DNA of 64,000 bases from Mycolicibacterium mengxianglii (GCF_015710575.1 NZ_CP065373.1:1-64000); one strand, 5' to 3'; positions 40,989 to 49,417 are shown, counted from the first letter of the stretch. Translations and numbers: made by a program. Notes: generated from the letters alone by a model not told the origin.

Positions 40989-41573
40989 ATGGTTGCCGCC
41001 CCCGCCACCGCCCGGGGGGCCGCGACACGGCAGCGCATCGTGGAAGCCGCCACCGCTGAATTCGCCCAGTACGGCATCGCCGGGGCCCGGGTCGAGCGCA
41101 TCGTGACCGCGGCGCGCACCAACAAGGCCCAGCTCTACGCCTACTTCGGCGACAAAAACGCGCTGTTCGATGCCATTTTCATGGCCTCTCTGGAACGCAT
41201 CATGAATGTCGTTCCCATCGATTCAGCCGATCTGGCCGACTGGGCGGTACGCCTCTACGACGAATACCTGCGCCGGCCCGATCTCATCCGGCTGGCCACC
41301 TGGGCACGACTGGAACGTCGCCCCACCGGGCATCTCGTGGAGGACGCGAACCGGCTCGACGCCGGAAAGCTGGCACAGATCACCGATGCGCAGCGCCACG
41401 GGCTGGTCCGCGACGGCGACCCCTTCGACCTGATGGCCATGGTGATTGCGATGTCCATGGCGTGGTCTCCGGTCAGCAGCGTCTACTCGGCCAGCGCCGA
41501 CGAACCCGACAGCGCGCACGAGCCGCGACGGGCCTTCCTGCGCGAGTCGGTGGCTCGGGTCTGTGCCCCCTGA
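40989..41573 (+). CDS. TetR/AcrR-family transcriptional regulator
   Basis: 194 residues. The N-terminal helix-turn-helix (about 10–58) reads TRQRIVEAATAEFAQYGIAG then RTNKAQLYAYFGDKNALFDA. The C-terminal domain resembles the TetR_C group with LADWAVRLYDEYLRRPDLIRL. The ATG lies 15 bp after one of two matching palindromes, so autoregulation and control of the divergent dehydrogenase are likely. Confidence 0.92.
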   Translation: MVAAPATARGAATRQRIVEAATAEFAQYGIAGARVERIVTAARTNKAQLYAYFGDKNALFDAIFMASLERIMNVVPIDSADLADWAVRLYDEYLRRPDLIRLATWARLERRPTGHLVEDANRLDAGKLAQITDAQRHGLVRDGDPFDLMAMVIAMSMAWSPVSSVYSASADEPDSAHEPRRAFLRESVARVCAP

Positions 41574-41592
41574 GTAGCGGGCTGGGCTGCTG

Positions 41593-42435
41593 TCAGCCCG
41601 GTTCGGGCCCCGTCGCGACCGGCCGCGTCGGATCGTTGGACCACTCCGACCAGGACCCGGGGAACAGCGCTGCCGGCACACCGGCGATGGCCAACGCGGC
41701 GATCTGATGGGTGGCAGTCACCCCGGATCCGCAGTAGACACTGACCGGCTGCTCGCCGGCATGCAACGCCGCGAACCGGGCGCGCAGCTCGGCGACCGGC
41801 AGGAAAGCGCCGTCCGGGGCCAGGTTTTCGACTGTCGGCGCTGACACTGCGCCCGGAATGTGTCCGGCCCGCGGATCCAGCGGCTCCTCGTCGCCGCGGT
41901 AGCGCGCCGCCGCCCGCGCATCCAGCACCAGGTGGCCCTCGGCCGCGGCGTCGGCGGCAACACCGTCGGCGTCGGTGACGGGCAGCCCGTCCAATGAGGT
42001 GATGGTCAGCGAGCCCGGAGTCGGTTCGACGGCACCGGTCTGGACCGGCATACCGGCGCGCCGCCACGCCGACCAGCCACCGTCGAGCAGCAGTACCTCG
42101 GCCATACCCGCGGCCCGTAGCAGCCACCACGCGCGGGCGGCAGCCTGGCCGCCCCAGTCGTCGTAGACCACCACGGTGTCACCCGGGTTGATACCCCAAC
42201 GTCGTGCCGCCTCCTGCAACGCGGCCGGGCTCGGCAGCGGGTGCCTGCCCCGTCCCGTCACCGAATGGTCGGAGAGCTCGGTGTCCAGGTCCACGAACAC
42301 CGCCCCCGGCACGTGCCCGGCCAGGTAGGCGGGGCGGCCGTCGGGTTGCGCCACCGTCCACCTGACATCGAGGATGCGCAGGTCTTTGTGTGAAAGCTGT
42401 TCTGCCAGTTCGGTTACCGAGATCAGGATTGACAC
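41593..42435 (-). CDS. Thiosulfate/3-mercaptopyruvate sulfurtransferase (two rhodanese domains)
   Basis: 280 residues with two rhodanese domains. The first (about 1–125) is non-catalytic, with YLAGHVPGAVFVDLD and YDDWGGQAAARAWW. The second (about 150–270) has the active-site loop YCGSGVTATHQ with the sulfur-carrying Cys near 233. The GTG at 42435 is chosen because AGGAAGG lies just upstream; an ATG at 42480 would overlap the preceding gene. Probably transcribed with the thioesterase gene 13 bp upstream. Confidence 0.9.
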   Translation of the reverse strand: MSILISVTELAEQLSHKDLRILDVRWTVAQPDGRPAYLAGHVPGAVFVDLDTELSDHSVTGRGRHPLPSPAALQEAARRWGINPGDTVVVYDDWGGQAAARAWWLLRAAGMAEVLLLDGGWSAWRRAGMPVQTGAVEPTPGSLTITSLDGLPVTDADGVAADAAAEGHLVLDARAAARYRGDEEPLDPRAGHIPGAVSAPTVENLAPDGAFLPVAELRARFAALHAGEQPVSVYCGSGVTATHQIAALAIAGVPAALFPGSWSEWSNDPTRPVATGPEPG

Positions 42436-42448
42436 GGGATGGTCCTTC

Positions 42449-43294
42449 CTAGGCGCTGTGGCCGCGGGGGTTGAAGGCATTTGGCGGCTGGGCCAGCGCG
42501 ACCGCCGTGGCTGACCCGATCGGCCCCTTCACGTCGAACACCGTGGCGGTGCCGGTCGCGATACCGGCAGCACTGTGCTGGCTCTGGGCGGCCAAGCCGA
42601 TGTATTCGCCCTCGGGCAGTCGGCTCAGCGTCAAGGTGTAGTCGGCGTTGATGTGTCGCAGGCCGCCGGTGCCCCAGTGGGTGAGCGGGCTGGTGACCTC
42701 GCCGCACATCACCGCGCGGGTGAACGGAGTCAGGGTGTGGCCGGCGACCAGTGGCCGTACCTGGCGCACCCAGGCGAACTTCTGGTTCTCGGCCTGCTGC
42801 CACTCGGTGGCGTCCACACCGGGCGCACCGGCGTCGGGGTTCTTTCCATACGCCCACAGGAACATCGGGATCCCGGCCGGCAGCTCGACGGGCTCCTCGG
42901 GCAGCGGCGGCATGCTCACCGGCGCCGTCCACACCTGGCTGTCGGGCTCTTCGGTGGGGCGCAGGAACACCGCGCTGGCCCGGGACACCACGGTGTCCCG
43001 CTGGATCAGCGCCACGTCGGCGACCTTGATGCGTTTGCCCTCACGCTGGACGGTGGTCTGCACCCGAACGGGTTCCAGAAATGTCGGGCGCAGCAGGTCG
43101 ACGGTCAAGCGGGCCGGAAGCAGGTCGGGGTCGCCGGCGTCACGTTCGACGGCCCAGCCGAGCAGCCCGCTGACCAGCTGGCCGCCGATGGTCGCGCCCC
43201 ACGGCCCTTGGGCCAGCGGGCCCGGCTCGAAAACCTCACCGTCAGCGGTGCTGAAAAATGCCTCGTCGGAAACCGGGTTGCTCACCACGGTCAC
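42449..43294 (-). CDS. Double-hotdog acyl-CoA thioesterase-like protein
   Basis: 281 residues with two hotdog halves: GPWGATIGGQLVSGLLGWAVER and LTVDLLRPTFLEPVRV in the first, GGLRHINADYTLTLSRLPEGEYIGLAAQ and GIATGTATVFDVKGPIG in the second. This matches the mycobacterial thioesterase-family-protein pattern; the acyl substrate is unknown. It lies 13 bp before the sulfurtransferase gene. Confidence 0.85.
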   Translation of the reverse strand: MTVVSNPVSDEAFFSTADGEVFEPGPLAQGPWGATIGGQLVSGLLGWAVERDAGDPDLLPARLTVDLLRPTFLEPVRVQTTVQREGKRIKVADVALIQRDTVVSRASAVFLRPTEEPDSQVWTAPVSMPPLPEEPVELPAGIPMFLWAYGKNPDAGAPGVDATEWQQAENQKFAWVRQVRPLVAGHTLTPFTRAVMCGEVTSPLTHWGTGGLRHINADYTLTLSRLPEGEYIGLAAQSQHSAAGIATGTATVFDVKGPIGSATAVALAQPPNAFNPRGHSA

Positions 43295-43327
43295 GATAGG
43301 TCAATGCGGTAGCGGCCCGACGGACCG

Positions 43328-43753
43328 TCAGGCCGCGATCCGGTGGGTCATCGCGGTGCGGATGACGTCGAAGTCGTGACTGTTGATCCGGAAAAGACCG
43401 AATCTGAAGCGAAAGCCCCAATGCTGTTTGTCCTCGATGAAATCCAGCTGTTCGATCAGCGGACGGATCGGCACCGGAGTGCAGTCGAGGAATTCGACCT
43501 TGCGCCGGTACGGCCGGAAGTCCGGTGACACCTCCACCTGGTACGGCTCGTCGTCGGCGATCTGCCCGAGGGCGGTGAACATCCGCAGGGGCTCCCCCGA
43601 CGGGTAGTCGGTTTTGGGCGAGTAGAAGGCGATCCAGTCGCCCCGGACCAGCCGGCGGAGCCGATCCGGCTTGCCGTGATCGGTCTGGGTGAAGCCGCCG
43701 GCCACGCCGCGTTGCACGTGCTCGGCGCTGATCGTGTTGATGTATGCGGTCAT
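43328..43753 (-). CDS. EVE (PUA-like) domain protein
   Basis: 141 residues covering a whole EVE domain: AEHVQRGVAGGFTQTDHGK near the N-terminus, RLVRGDWIAFYSPKTDYPSGEPLRMFTALGQI, and HWGFRFRFGLFRINSHDF near the end. EVE domains are PUA-like folds thought to bind modified bases in DNA or RNA. It lies 3.5 kb from the restriction–modification operon, but separated by unrelated genes. Divergent from the phosphotransferase gene. Confidence 0.87.
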   Translation of the reverse strand: MTAYINTISAEHVQRGVAGGFTQTDHGKPDRLRRLVRGDWIAFYSPKTDYPSGEPLRMFTALGQIADDEPYQVEVSPDFRPYRRKVEFLDCTPVPIRPLIEQLDFIEDKQHWGFRFRFGLFRINSHDFDVIRTAMTHRIAA

Positions 43754-43792
43754 GGCGCCACGGTAGGACCGGGGTCCGACACGTCCCGGAAC

Positions 43793-43806
43793 TGAAACGT
43801 GTTCTA
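43793..43806. promoter_or_regulatory. KstR-type operator motif
   Basis: TGAAACGTGTTCTA fits tnnAACnnGTTnnA exactly. It lies 34 bp before the phosphotransferase start and 40 bp before the divergent EVE gene, so it could control both. Binding by KstR is inferred. Confidence 0.5.
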
Positions 43807-43826
43807 ATTCACTCCAGGAGGTGCCT

Positions 43827-44897
43827 GTGACCACGATTGCCGCGATTCCCGCCGGTCCCGACGAGGTGACACACGAGTGGCTGACGTCAGTGCTGGGCGT
43901 CGAGGTCACGGCCGCCGACGTCTCCGGCGTCGGCACCGGGCAGACCGGCGCCACCTACCGGGTGGCCCTGACCTATGCCGGGCCGACGGAGCTCCCCGAC
44001 ACCCTGATCGTGAAATTGCCGTCGCAGGACGCGGCCGTGCGCGAGCGGGTGGCACTGGGATACAAGTCCGAGCACGCGTTCTACACCGATGTCGCGCATA
44101 CGCTGGCGATGCCGTTGCCGCAGTGCTACCACTGCGAAATCGACCGTGATGGAGCCGATTTCGTGCTGGTACTGGCCGACCTCGCGCCCGCCGAGCAAGG
44201 CGATCAGCTGGCCGGCTGCACCGTCGAGGAAGCGCACCTGGCCGCGCGGGCGCTGGCGGGACTGCACGGGCCGCGCTGGTGTGACCCGGACTGGCTGACC
44301 TTCACCGGCGCCACCATGCCCCGGCCGGACGCCGACTTCGCCAAGGGCCTCGGCGATCTCGCGGTGATGGCTGTCGACACCACCCTGGGAAAACTGGGTG
44401 ACCGGATGGCGGCGCAGGACCGTGACACCTTGGTCGAGACGGCCGCGCTGATCGGCCGCTGGCTGCTCTTGGAACGCGACCGGTTCAGCTTGCTGCACGG
44501 CGACTACCGGCTGGACAACCTGCTGTTCGACCCGGACCGCACCCAGGTCACCGTGGTGGACTGGCAGACGCTGACGGTCGGCCTACCGGCCCGCGATCTG
44601 GCGTATTTCCTGGGAACCAGTCTGTTGCCGGAGGTGCGTGCCGAGGCCGAGGGATCGGTGGTCGATACCTATCACCGTGAACTCGTTCGCCATGGCGTCG
44701 CCGACTACGACCGCGATGCCTGCTGGCGCGACTATCGGCTGGGCATGCCGCAGATCCCGTTGATCACCACATTCGGGTTCGCGTTCTCCGCGGCCACCGA
44801 GCGGGGCGACGGCATGGTGTTGGCGATGCTGGAACGCGGCTGCCGCGCCATCCGCGAACTCGGCACCCTGCACCTGATCAGCGAGCTGGCGGGCTGA
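43827..44897 (+). CDS. APH/EcKinase-type small-molecule phosphotransferase
   Basis: 356 residues with an aminoglycoside-phosphotransferase-like kinase fold: TGATYRVALTYAG nucleotide loop, TLIVKLPS lysine, catalytic LLHGDYRLDNLLFD and metal-binding VVDWQTL. The layout matches the ecdysteroid-kinase-like (DUF1679) group common in mycobacteria, whose substrates are not established. Of two nearby GTG codons, 43827 has CCAGGAGG at a suitable distance. The last 20 bp overlap the convergent HTH gene. Confidence 0.87.
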   Translation: MTTIAAIPAGPDEVTHEWLTSVLGVEVTAADVSGVGTGQTGATYRVALTYAGPTELPDTLIVKLPSQDAAVRERVALGYKSEHAFYTDVAHTLAMPLPQCYHCEIDRDGADFVLVLADLAPAEQGDQLAGCTVEEAHLAARALAGLHGPRWCDPDWLTFTGATMPRPDADFAKGLGDLAVMAVDTTLGKLGDRMAAQDRDTLVETAALIGRWLLLERDRFSLLHGDYRLDNLLFDPDRTQVTVVDWQTLTVGLPARDLAYFLGTSLLPEVRAEAEGSVVDTYHRELVRHGVADYDRDACWRDYRLGMPQIPLITTFGFAFSAATERGDGMVLAMLERGCRAIRELGTLHLISELAG

Positions 44898-45633
44898 CGG
44901 CCGCCGCGACAAAAGCGCGGATCCGGGCAATGGCTGCCGGTGGGATGGCGCCGTTGTTGCGGATCGTCCAGATCTGTTCAGGGGTGATCCCCAGCAGTTC
45001 GGCGATGACGTGCTCGGGGAGCGCTGACTCGACGCAGACCCGGTCGAGCTGTGCTCCGAGGCTCTCTGGCAGCCGTGCGGTCAACGCCGCGCGGGTGCTC
45101 TCCAGGGCCTTGATGAGGTTCAACAGTGGCCCGTGAGGGTCCGCTCCGGCATTGACCGCCACCCGCCAGGAGTTGGCGGCGAGCAACTCCGCCTTGACGC
45201 ACTGATCGATCACCGACCGCACCACGTTTTCGTATTCGTTTGAGGTGGCCGGTGGCAGCCGGGCGATCACCGAGTTGATCGCCTCGAGGTGGGCTTCGGC
45301 GAATCCCTCGAACACCTCGGTGTCGGTGCGGCGTGCGACGACCACCGTCGGTACCTCGGTGGGGTGTCGTTCCGCGGTGCCCGGCGACTGCAGCAATTGG
45401 GCGAGTTCGGCGTCCGGGTCTTCGGCCAGCACCAGGCGCGCATATGTCCCCGGTGGTAGGCCGAGACCGTTCTCAACCTTCTGAACAGTGCCTTTGTGTG
45501 CCTTCCTGGTACCCCGCTCGAGGTAGCTCAGGCCCATGATGCTGACCCCGGTGGCCTCGGCGAGGTCGGCCAGCGACCAGTCGCGAGACTCCCGAAGCGC
45601 GCGGAGTGCGGCGCCGGCAGCTTCCCGGCTCAC
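44878..45633 (-). CDS. XRE-family HTH regulator (Rv0023-type)
   Basis: 251 residues. An N-terminal helix-turn-helix (about 5–60) reads ALRESRDWSLADLAEATGVSI then SYLERGTRKAHKGTVQKVENGLGLPPG. The remainder is helical and unlike known ligand domains, with EHVIAELLGITPEQIWTIRNNG near the C-terminus. It is divergent from the WhiB gene across 139 bp that contain an inverted repeat. In M. tuberculosis Rv0023 is also the neighbour of whiB5. Confidence 0.87.
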   Translation of the reverse strand: MSREAAGAALRALRESRDWSLADLAEATGVSIMGLSYLERGTRKAHKGTVQKVENGLGLPPGTYARLVLAEDPDAELAQLLQSPGTAERHPTEVPTVVVARRTDTEVFEGFAEAHLEAINSVIARLPPATSNEYENVVRSVIDQCVKAELLAANSWRVAVNAGADPHGPLLNLIKALESTRAALTARLPESLGAQLDRVCVESALPEHVIAELLGITPEQIWTIRNNGAIPPAAIARIRAFVAAAVSPPAR

Positions 45634-45686
45634 TCACGGGCTCCGGACATGAAGGGATCGTACACAGACCTGACCATCGCTCTTTT

Positions 45687-45737
45687 CGTATATGTTTTTG
45701 TCTTTGTTTATTGCGCCAGCACGGTATTGCATATACG
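45687..45737. promoter_or_regulatory. Inverted repeat in the whiB/HTH divergent region
   Basis: CGTATATG (45687–45694) and CATATACG (45730–45737) are exact inverted arms separated by an AT-rich 35 bp. Each is flanked by related bases (CTTTTCGTATATG and GCATATACGCTTTCG). A dimeric regulator or loop is inferred; the adjacent HTH protein is the first candidate. Confidence 0.5.
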
Positions 45738-45772
45738 CTTTCGTCAACGCTTCGGACGAAGGAGACGCTCAC

Positions 45773-46189
45773 ATGCACCGACCTTGCGCCGCCAATCCCG
45801 ACCTGTGGTTCGGCTACCTGGATGACGACGACGCCGACGGCGCGGCCAAGGCCCGCGCCTATGAGACCGCATCGGTGGAAGCCCGGCTGGTGTGCCTGCG
45901 GCGCTGCCCACTGGCCCAGCAGCGGCTCTGCGCACAGCGGGCCGTCGACCACGGCGAGGAGTACGGCGTCTGGGCCGGAGTGAAGCTGCCCGGCGGGCAG
46001 TACCGCAAGAGGCATGAACTCGCGGCCGCCCATGACACTCTGCGTCGTATCGCCGACGGTGACGTCAGCGCCCGGCAGCTGCCGGAGAACGCCGCGCTGC
46101 TGGAACGCCGGCAGTCGGTCATGCTGCCGGTGGTCGCCACCGTGATACATCTGCCGCCGTCGCGCATCGATCCCCGCACGGCGGCCTGA
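45773..46189 (+). CDS. whiB5: WhiB5-type iron–sulfur transcription factor
   Basis: 138 residues. Cys5, Cys41, Cys45 and Cys53 can bind a [4Fe–4S] cluster, with spacing Cx35Cx3Cx7C rather than the common CxnCx2Cx5C. The turn motif is GVWAG, followed by the basic KLPGGQYRKRHEL DNA-contact region. WhiB proteins modulate sigma-A promoters in response to redox or NO; in M. tuberculosis WhiB5 affects virulence and ESX genes. GAAGGAGA sets the ATG. The next gene begins 10 bp after its stop, so they are probably one operon. Confidence 0.88.
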   Translation: MHRPCAANPDLWFGYLDDDDADGAAKARAYETASVEARLVCLRRCPLAQQRLCAQRAVDHGEEYGVWAGVKLPGGQYRKRHELAAAHDTLRRIADGDVSARQLPENAALLERRQSVMLPVVATVIHLPPSRIDPRTAA

Positions 46190-46199
46190 GGCGCCTCGC

Positions 46200-47021
46200 G
46201 TGGGTGAGCTGGAGATTCTGTCCCGTGCCCACCAACTGTTCGCCGATTCGAGCCGTCCGGCCGGCGTCGGCGTCGACCTCGAGCTTCCGGACACCGCGCT
46301 GCGCCGCGCGGCAGAAGCCAATATCGTTGACGGACAACGCAATTATCGACTTGCGGTGGACGGCTCCCGCGAGCTGCTGCAGCGCACGGCGACCACCGAT
46401 ACCGAGTTCGCATCGATCGTCGCGCAAGCGCGCCAAGACCATGCGCTGGCGCGTGAGCGGACCGGAGCCGTCCTCGACGCCGCGCGTACCGAAACCGGTG
46501 TGCCTCCGGATTCTCCTGTCGCACAGCGGGAGGCGATGCGCCGCACGGCGCAACGGTTGCGCGCCCAGCACGAACATGTGCTGGCGGCACGACGGCGTTC
46601 CCGACGTCGCCTCGCGTTGTTGCTCCTGCTGCGTTACCGCGGGCGGCGACGGGCTCGCGGGCCGGTCGCCCCGCCGGCGGCCAACACCCGGGCGGGCATC
46701 GCGGTGCGTGCGGCGCTGTCCCGGCTGGGGATGCCCTATGTCTGGGGTGCCACCGGGCCGGACCGGTTCGACTGTTCGGGGTTGGTGCAGTGGGCCTACC
46801 GCCAAGCGGGCATCGGCCTCGACCGCACCACCTATGACCAGATCAACAACGGTTTCGCCGTGTCGCGCAACCACATCCAACCGGGAGACCTGGTGTTTCC
46901 CCACGCCGGGCACGTCCAGCTGGCGATCGGCAACGGTTTGGTCGTCGAGGCGCCGCATGCCGGGGCCAGCGTGCGGATCAGCAGACTCGGCTCAGAGGTG
47001 GCCATTCGTCGGCCTTGGTGA
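46200..47021 (+). CDS. NlpC/P60 peptidoglycan endopeptidase-like protein (Rv0024-type)
   Basis: 273 residues. The first 150 are helical, with a coiled coil and a basic RRRSRRRLALLLLLRYRGRRR block. The C-terminal NlpC/P60 domain (about 160–273) has GMPYVWGATGPDRFDCSGLVQW with catalytic Cys192, His238 in HAGHVQLAIG, and a later EAPHAG. It should cut stem peptides. No Sec signal peptide is present, so export, if any, would need another route; Rv0024 sits in the same place. The GTG start is near the whiB stop. Confidence 0.87.
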   Translation: MGELEILSRAHQLFADSSRPAGVGVDLELPDTALRRAAEANIVDGQRNYRLAVDGSRELLQRTATTDTEFASIVAQARQDHALARERTGAVLDAARTETGVPPDSPVAQREAMRRTAQRLRAQHEHVLAARRRSRRRLALLLLLRYRGRRRARGPVAPPAANTRAGIAVRAALSRLGMPYVWGATGPDRFDCSGLVQWAYRQAGIGLDRTTYDQINNGFAVSRNHIQPGDLVFPHAGHVQLAIGNGLVVEAPHAGASVRISRLGSEVAIRRPW

Positions 47022-47071
47022 GCGGTACCCGGTGAATTGTCCAGATCTGAGGCCGGGAGTACTTTCACACC

Positions 47072-47449
47072 ATGTCGGATGATGCGGGCACAGCAGCGTC
47101 CGCCATCGCGGCATCGCTGGACGCACTGACCGTCCGCCATGAGGCGGTGGCGAGCCTGGATCGGGCGCTTGCCGACATTGTCGCCGCCGCTCATACCGTC
47201 ACCGTCGCGGCGTTGCAGCGCCTCGACACGATCGGCGCGGAGATCGAAGACGCGGTGGCCCACCAGGATCTGCTGGCCCTCGACACCCCCGCGGGAGCAC
47301 ACGAATTCCAACGTTTCCTATTGGCCAAACACCGCGACATCATCACCGTCATCAATGACGCAGCGGCGCAGGGCGATACGAAAGCCGCCCAGGTGCGGGG
47401 TCTGCTCGCGGGCTATCAGGATTCCAGCGGCCCGGCCGGGAAGCCCTAG
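47072..47449 (+). CDS. DUF4226 protein, short form (Rv0025-type)
   Basis: 125 residues, helical, with AIAASLDALTVRHEAVASLDRAL and the motif LDTPAGAHEFQRFL (DNA 47279–47320), which recurs in the long DUF4226 protein downstream. Function is unknown; the family is largely restricted to mycobacteria and placed near type VII-secretion-associated genes. The last 4 bp overlap a convergent small membrane-protein gene. Confidence 0.8.
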   Translation: MSDDAGTAASAIAASLDALTVRHEAVASLDRALADIVAAAHTVTVAALQRLDTIGAEIEDAVAHQDLLALDTPAGAHEFQRFLLAKHRDIITVINDAAAQGDTKAAQVRGLLAGYQDSSGPAGKP

Positions 47450-47715
47450 TCGGCCGTCGCCAGCTGGACGCCGGAGGGCTCGGCGGCCATCTCCGGTTCG
47501 GCATCGGCGCTGAAGCAGAAGATGCTGGTGACGAAGCTCGCCACCGCAATCAATCCGGCGGCGGCTGCGATGCCGCGGTCACCGTCAGCCAAGCCGGCGG
47601 CGAGGGCGATCGCGGCCGCGATGATCGCGGTCAGCGTGAGAAAGAGCGCGGCGGCGCTGCGGGCCTCTGCGAGGCTGCCGCTGGCGGCCGCCTGTCGTTG
47701 CATCCGATCAGACAT
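47446..47715 (-). CDS. Small two-helix membrane protein
   Basis: 89 residues with two membrane helices (about 21–42 and 48–69) and short polar ends. It is embedded on the opposite strand inside the NlpC/P60–DUF4226 array and overlaps the short DUF4226 gene by 4 bp. I recognise no family. The ATG at 47715 and third-position GC support a real gene. Confidence 0.65.
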   Translation of the reverse strand: MSDRMQRQAAASGSLAEARSAAALFLTLTAIIAAAIALAAGLADGDRGIAAAAGLIAVASFVTSIFCFSADAEPEMAAEPSGVQLATAD

Positions 47716-47911
47716 TGCGTGATCCTCACCCCTCGATCAGCCGGCGATCGGCCGAAAACGCTGCCGGGTTGATACCCCGTTCCGCGATTGCCAAACAGGC
47801 GCACCAAAGTGAATTGTCGGGCCTATGGGCCGTCGGTAGTGTCCGCGCCATGGCCGGCACGCAGACCGTCGATCGCGGCGTAGCACCGCGACACTGCCCA
47901 GCGGTGCAGCC

Positions 47912-49408
47912 GTGACCACGCACAAAGACCTGTACGACGCCGTGGAGCACATCGGGCGGGTTACCGCTGATCCGCTCGCCTGGCGGCAGGGCCTCAGTCC
48001 GGAAGAGGCCGCGGTCATCGGTCTGGTCGTTGCTCCCGACGTCGAGGTGGCCGCCGTCCTGGCCAAGATCAAGGCCAATCATCCGGGGTTGTTCGATCCA
48101 CGCACCGGCGCGCCGGTGCTCCCGAAGGCCGCGCCCCCACCGGAATCCGGCGGCGAGCAGCAGGGAGTCGGAGTCACCGCCATCAAGAAGGCCGAAGGCG
48201 ACCTGGCGCACCAGAACTCGGCCACTGCGCAGGTTGACCTGCTGGTCATCTCTGCCGTACTCAATGCACACACCACCGCAGAACTGGGCAGCGCGGACCT
48301 GGCCAAGCTGCAGGCCGAGATCGAGGAAGCAGTGCGCAACCGCACCGACCTCGACACCCCTGCGGGTGCCCGGGATTTCCAGCGGTACCTGATAGGAAAG
48401 CTCCGCGAGATCGGTGGGGTGGTGCAGACCGCCAGCCTCGACGACCGCTCGAAAGCCGTCCTCGCCGGTGCCTGGACAGCACTGTACGAGGCGTCCAAAA
48501 CAGCTGCACCGGCCGAACAATCGGAGTCCGTCACCCGGGTCACGACCTCAGCCGGGCCGACGGCGAGTGCCGGGCCGCCGTCGTTGCCGGCGTACGGCGC
48601 AGACCTGGGCGCCGACCCCCTGCTCGACCAGCTCCTGGCGCAGGAGCCGCCGCCGAGCCCCGCTCCGTCCGCCGCGGCTGGTGCGGTGCCGCCGGCCCCG
48701 GCCGCGGCGGCCATCCCGATACCGGCCGGCGGCGCGGGCCTGCCCACGGGCGGTCTGCCGGGCGGGGGTGCCGGTATGCCCGCGGTCGGCACACCGGCCG
48801 CCGGCAGCGGGTGGACCCGGCCCGAGGAGCCGCCGTCCGCGCTCGGCGACCTACGCGATCCCGACGCGCTGACACTCGAGGATCTGCTGGCCGACCCCGC
48901 AGCGGGCCTGTCCCAGGACCCCGACGAGGAGCAGACGGACCCCGACACCGAGCCTGAACCTGAGGACCCCGCGCACGAGGAGGACCCCGTCCCGGAGACG
49001 GCGCAGGTCAGGCTGCCCAACGGCGATGTCGTCACCGCGCCCAGCCCGCAGCTCGCCAAGGTCGTCACCGCGGCGATCGCCGGAACCCCGATCGGGGAGG
49101 CGTTCCATCAGCACGGACTCACCATCCCGCCGCCCGGTACCGCAGTCGCCCACCCCGTGGACCCCGCCGAGGTGAGCACGGCCGACATCGGGATGTTCAC
49201 CGACCGGCAAGCGCTGGCATTGGATCGCACCCGCGCGTTGCTCGGTGGTGAGATCCAGCCACTGAGCAGCGTGAGCGGACCCAGCTTTTTAGGGTGGATG
49301 CACCCACCGCAGTCCACGGGTACGGCACCCAGCGCTGCGGCCCCGGCCGCGCCGCCATCCTCCGAGCCTCCAGCACCCACCCGACCGGCGACCACACCGG
49401 CACACTAG
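47912..49408 (+). CDS. DUF4226 protein, long form (Rv0026-type)
   Basis: 498 residues in three parts. The helical N-terminal part (1 to about 190) contains LDTPAGARDFQRYL, homologous to the short paralogue upstream. A low-complexity Ala/Pro/Gly and acidic linker follows (about 195–370). The C-terminal unit (about 375–470) has VRLPNGDVVTAPSPQLAKVVTAA, EAFHQHGLTIPPPGTAVAHPVDP and GPSFLGWMHPP. Function is unknown; an envelope or secretion role is inferred from neighbours. GTG start at 47912. Confidence 0.8.
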   Translation: MTTHKDLYDAVEHIGRVTADPLAWRQGLSPEEAAVIGLVVAPDVEVAAVLAKIKANHPGLFDPRTGAPVLPKAAPPPESGGEQQGVGVTAIKKAEGDLAHQNSATAQVDLLVISAVLNAHTTAELGSADLAKLQAEIEEAVRNRTDLDTPAGARDFQRYLIGKLREIGGVVQTASLDDRSKAVLAGAWTALYEASKTAAPAEQSESVTRVTTSAGPTASAGPPSLPAYGADLGADPLLDQLLAQEPPPSPAPSAAAGAVPPAPAAAAIPIPAGGAGLPTGGLPGGGAGMPAVGTPAAGSGWTRPEEPPSALGDLRDPDALTLEDLLADPAAGLSQDPDEEQTDPDTEPEPEDPAHEEDPVPETAQVRLPNGDVVTAPSPQLAKVVTAAIAGTPIGEAFHQHGLTIPPPGTAVAHPVDPAEVSTADIGMFTDRQALALDRTRALLGGEIQPLSSVSGPSFLGWMHPPQSTGTAPSAAAPAAPPSSEPPAPTRPATTPAH

Positions 49409-49417
49409 GAGACACCC

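Noticed and set aside
43328..43753. EVE-domain gene as part of a defence island with the restriction–modification operon
   Set aside because: A dehydrogenase, a TetR gene, a sulfurtransferase and a thioesterase gene separate them, and no other defence genes are present.
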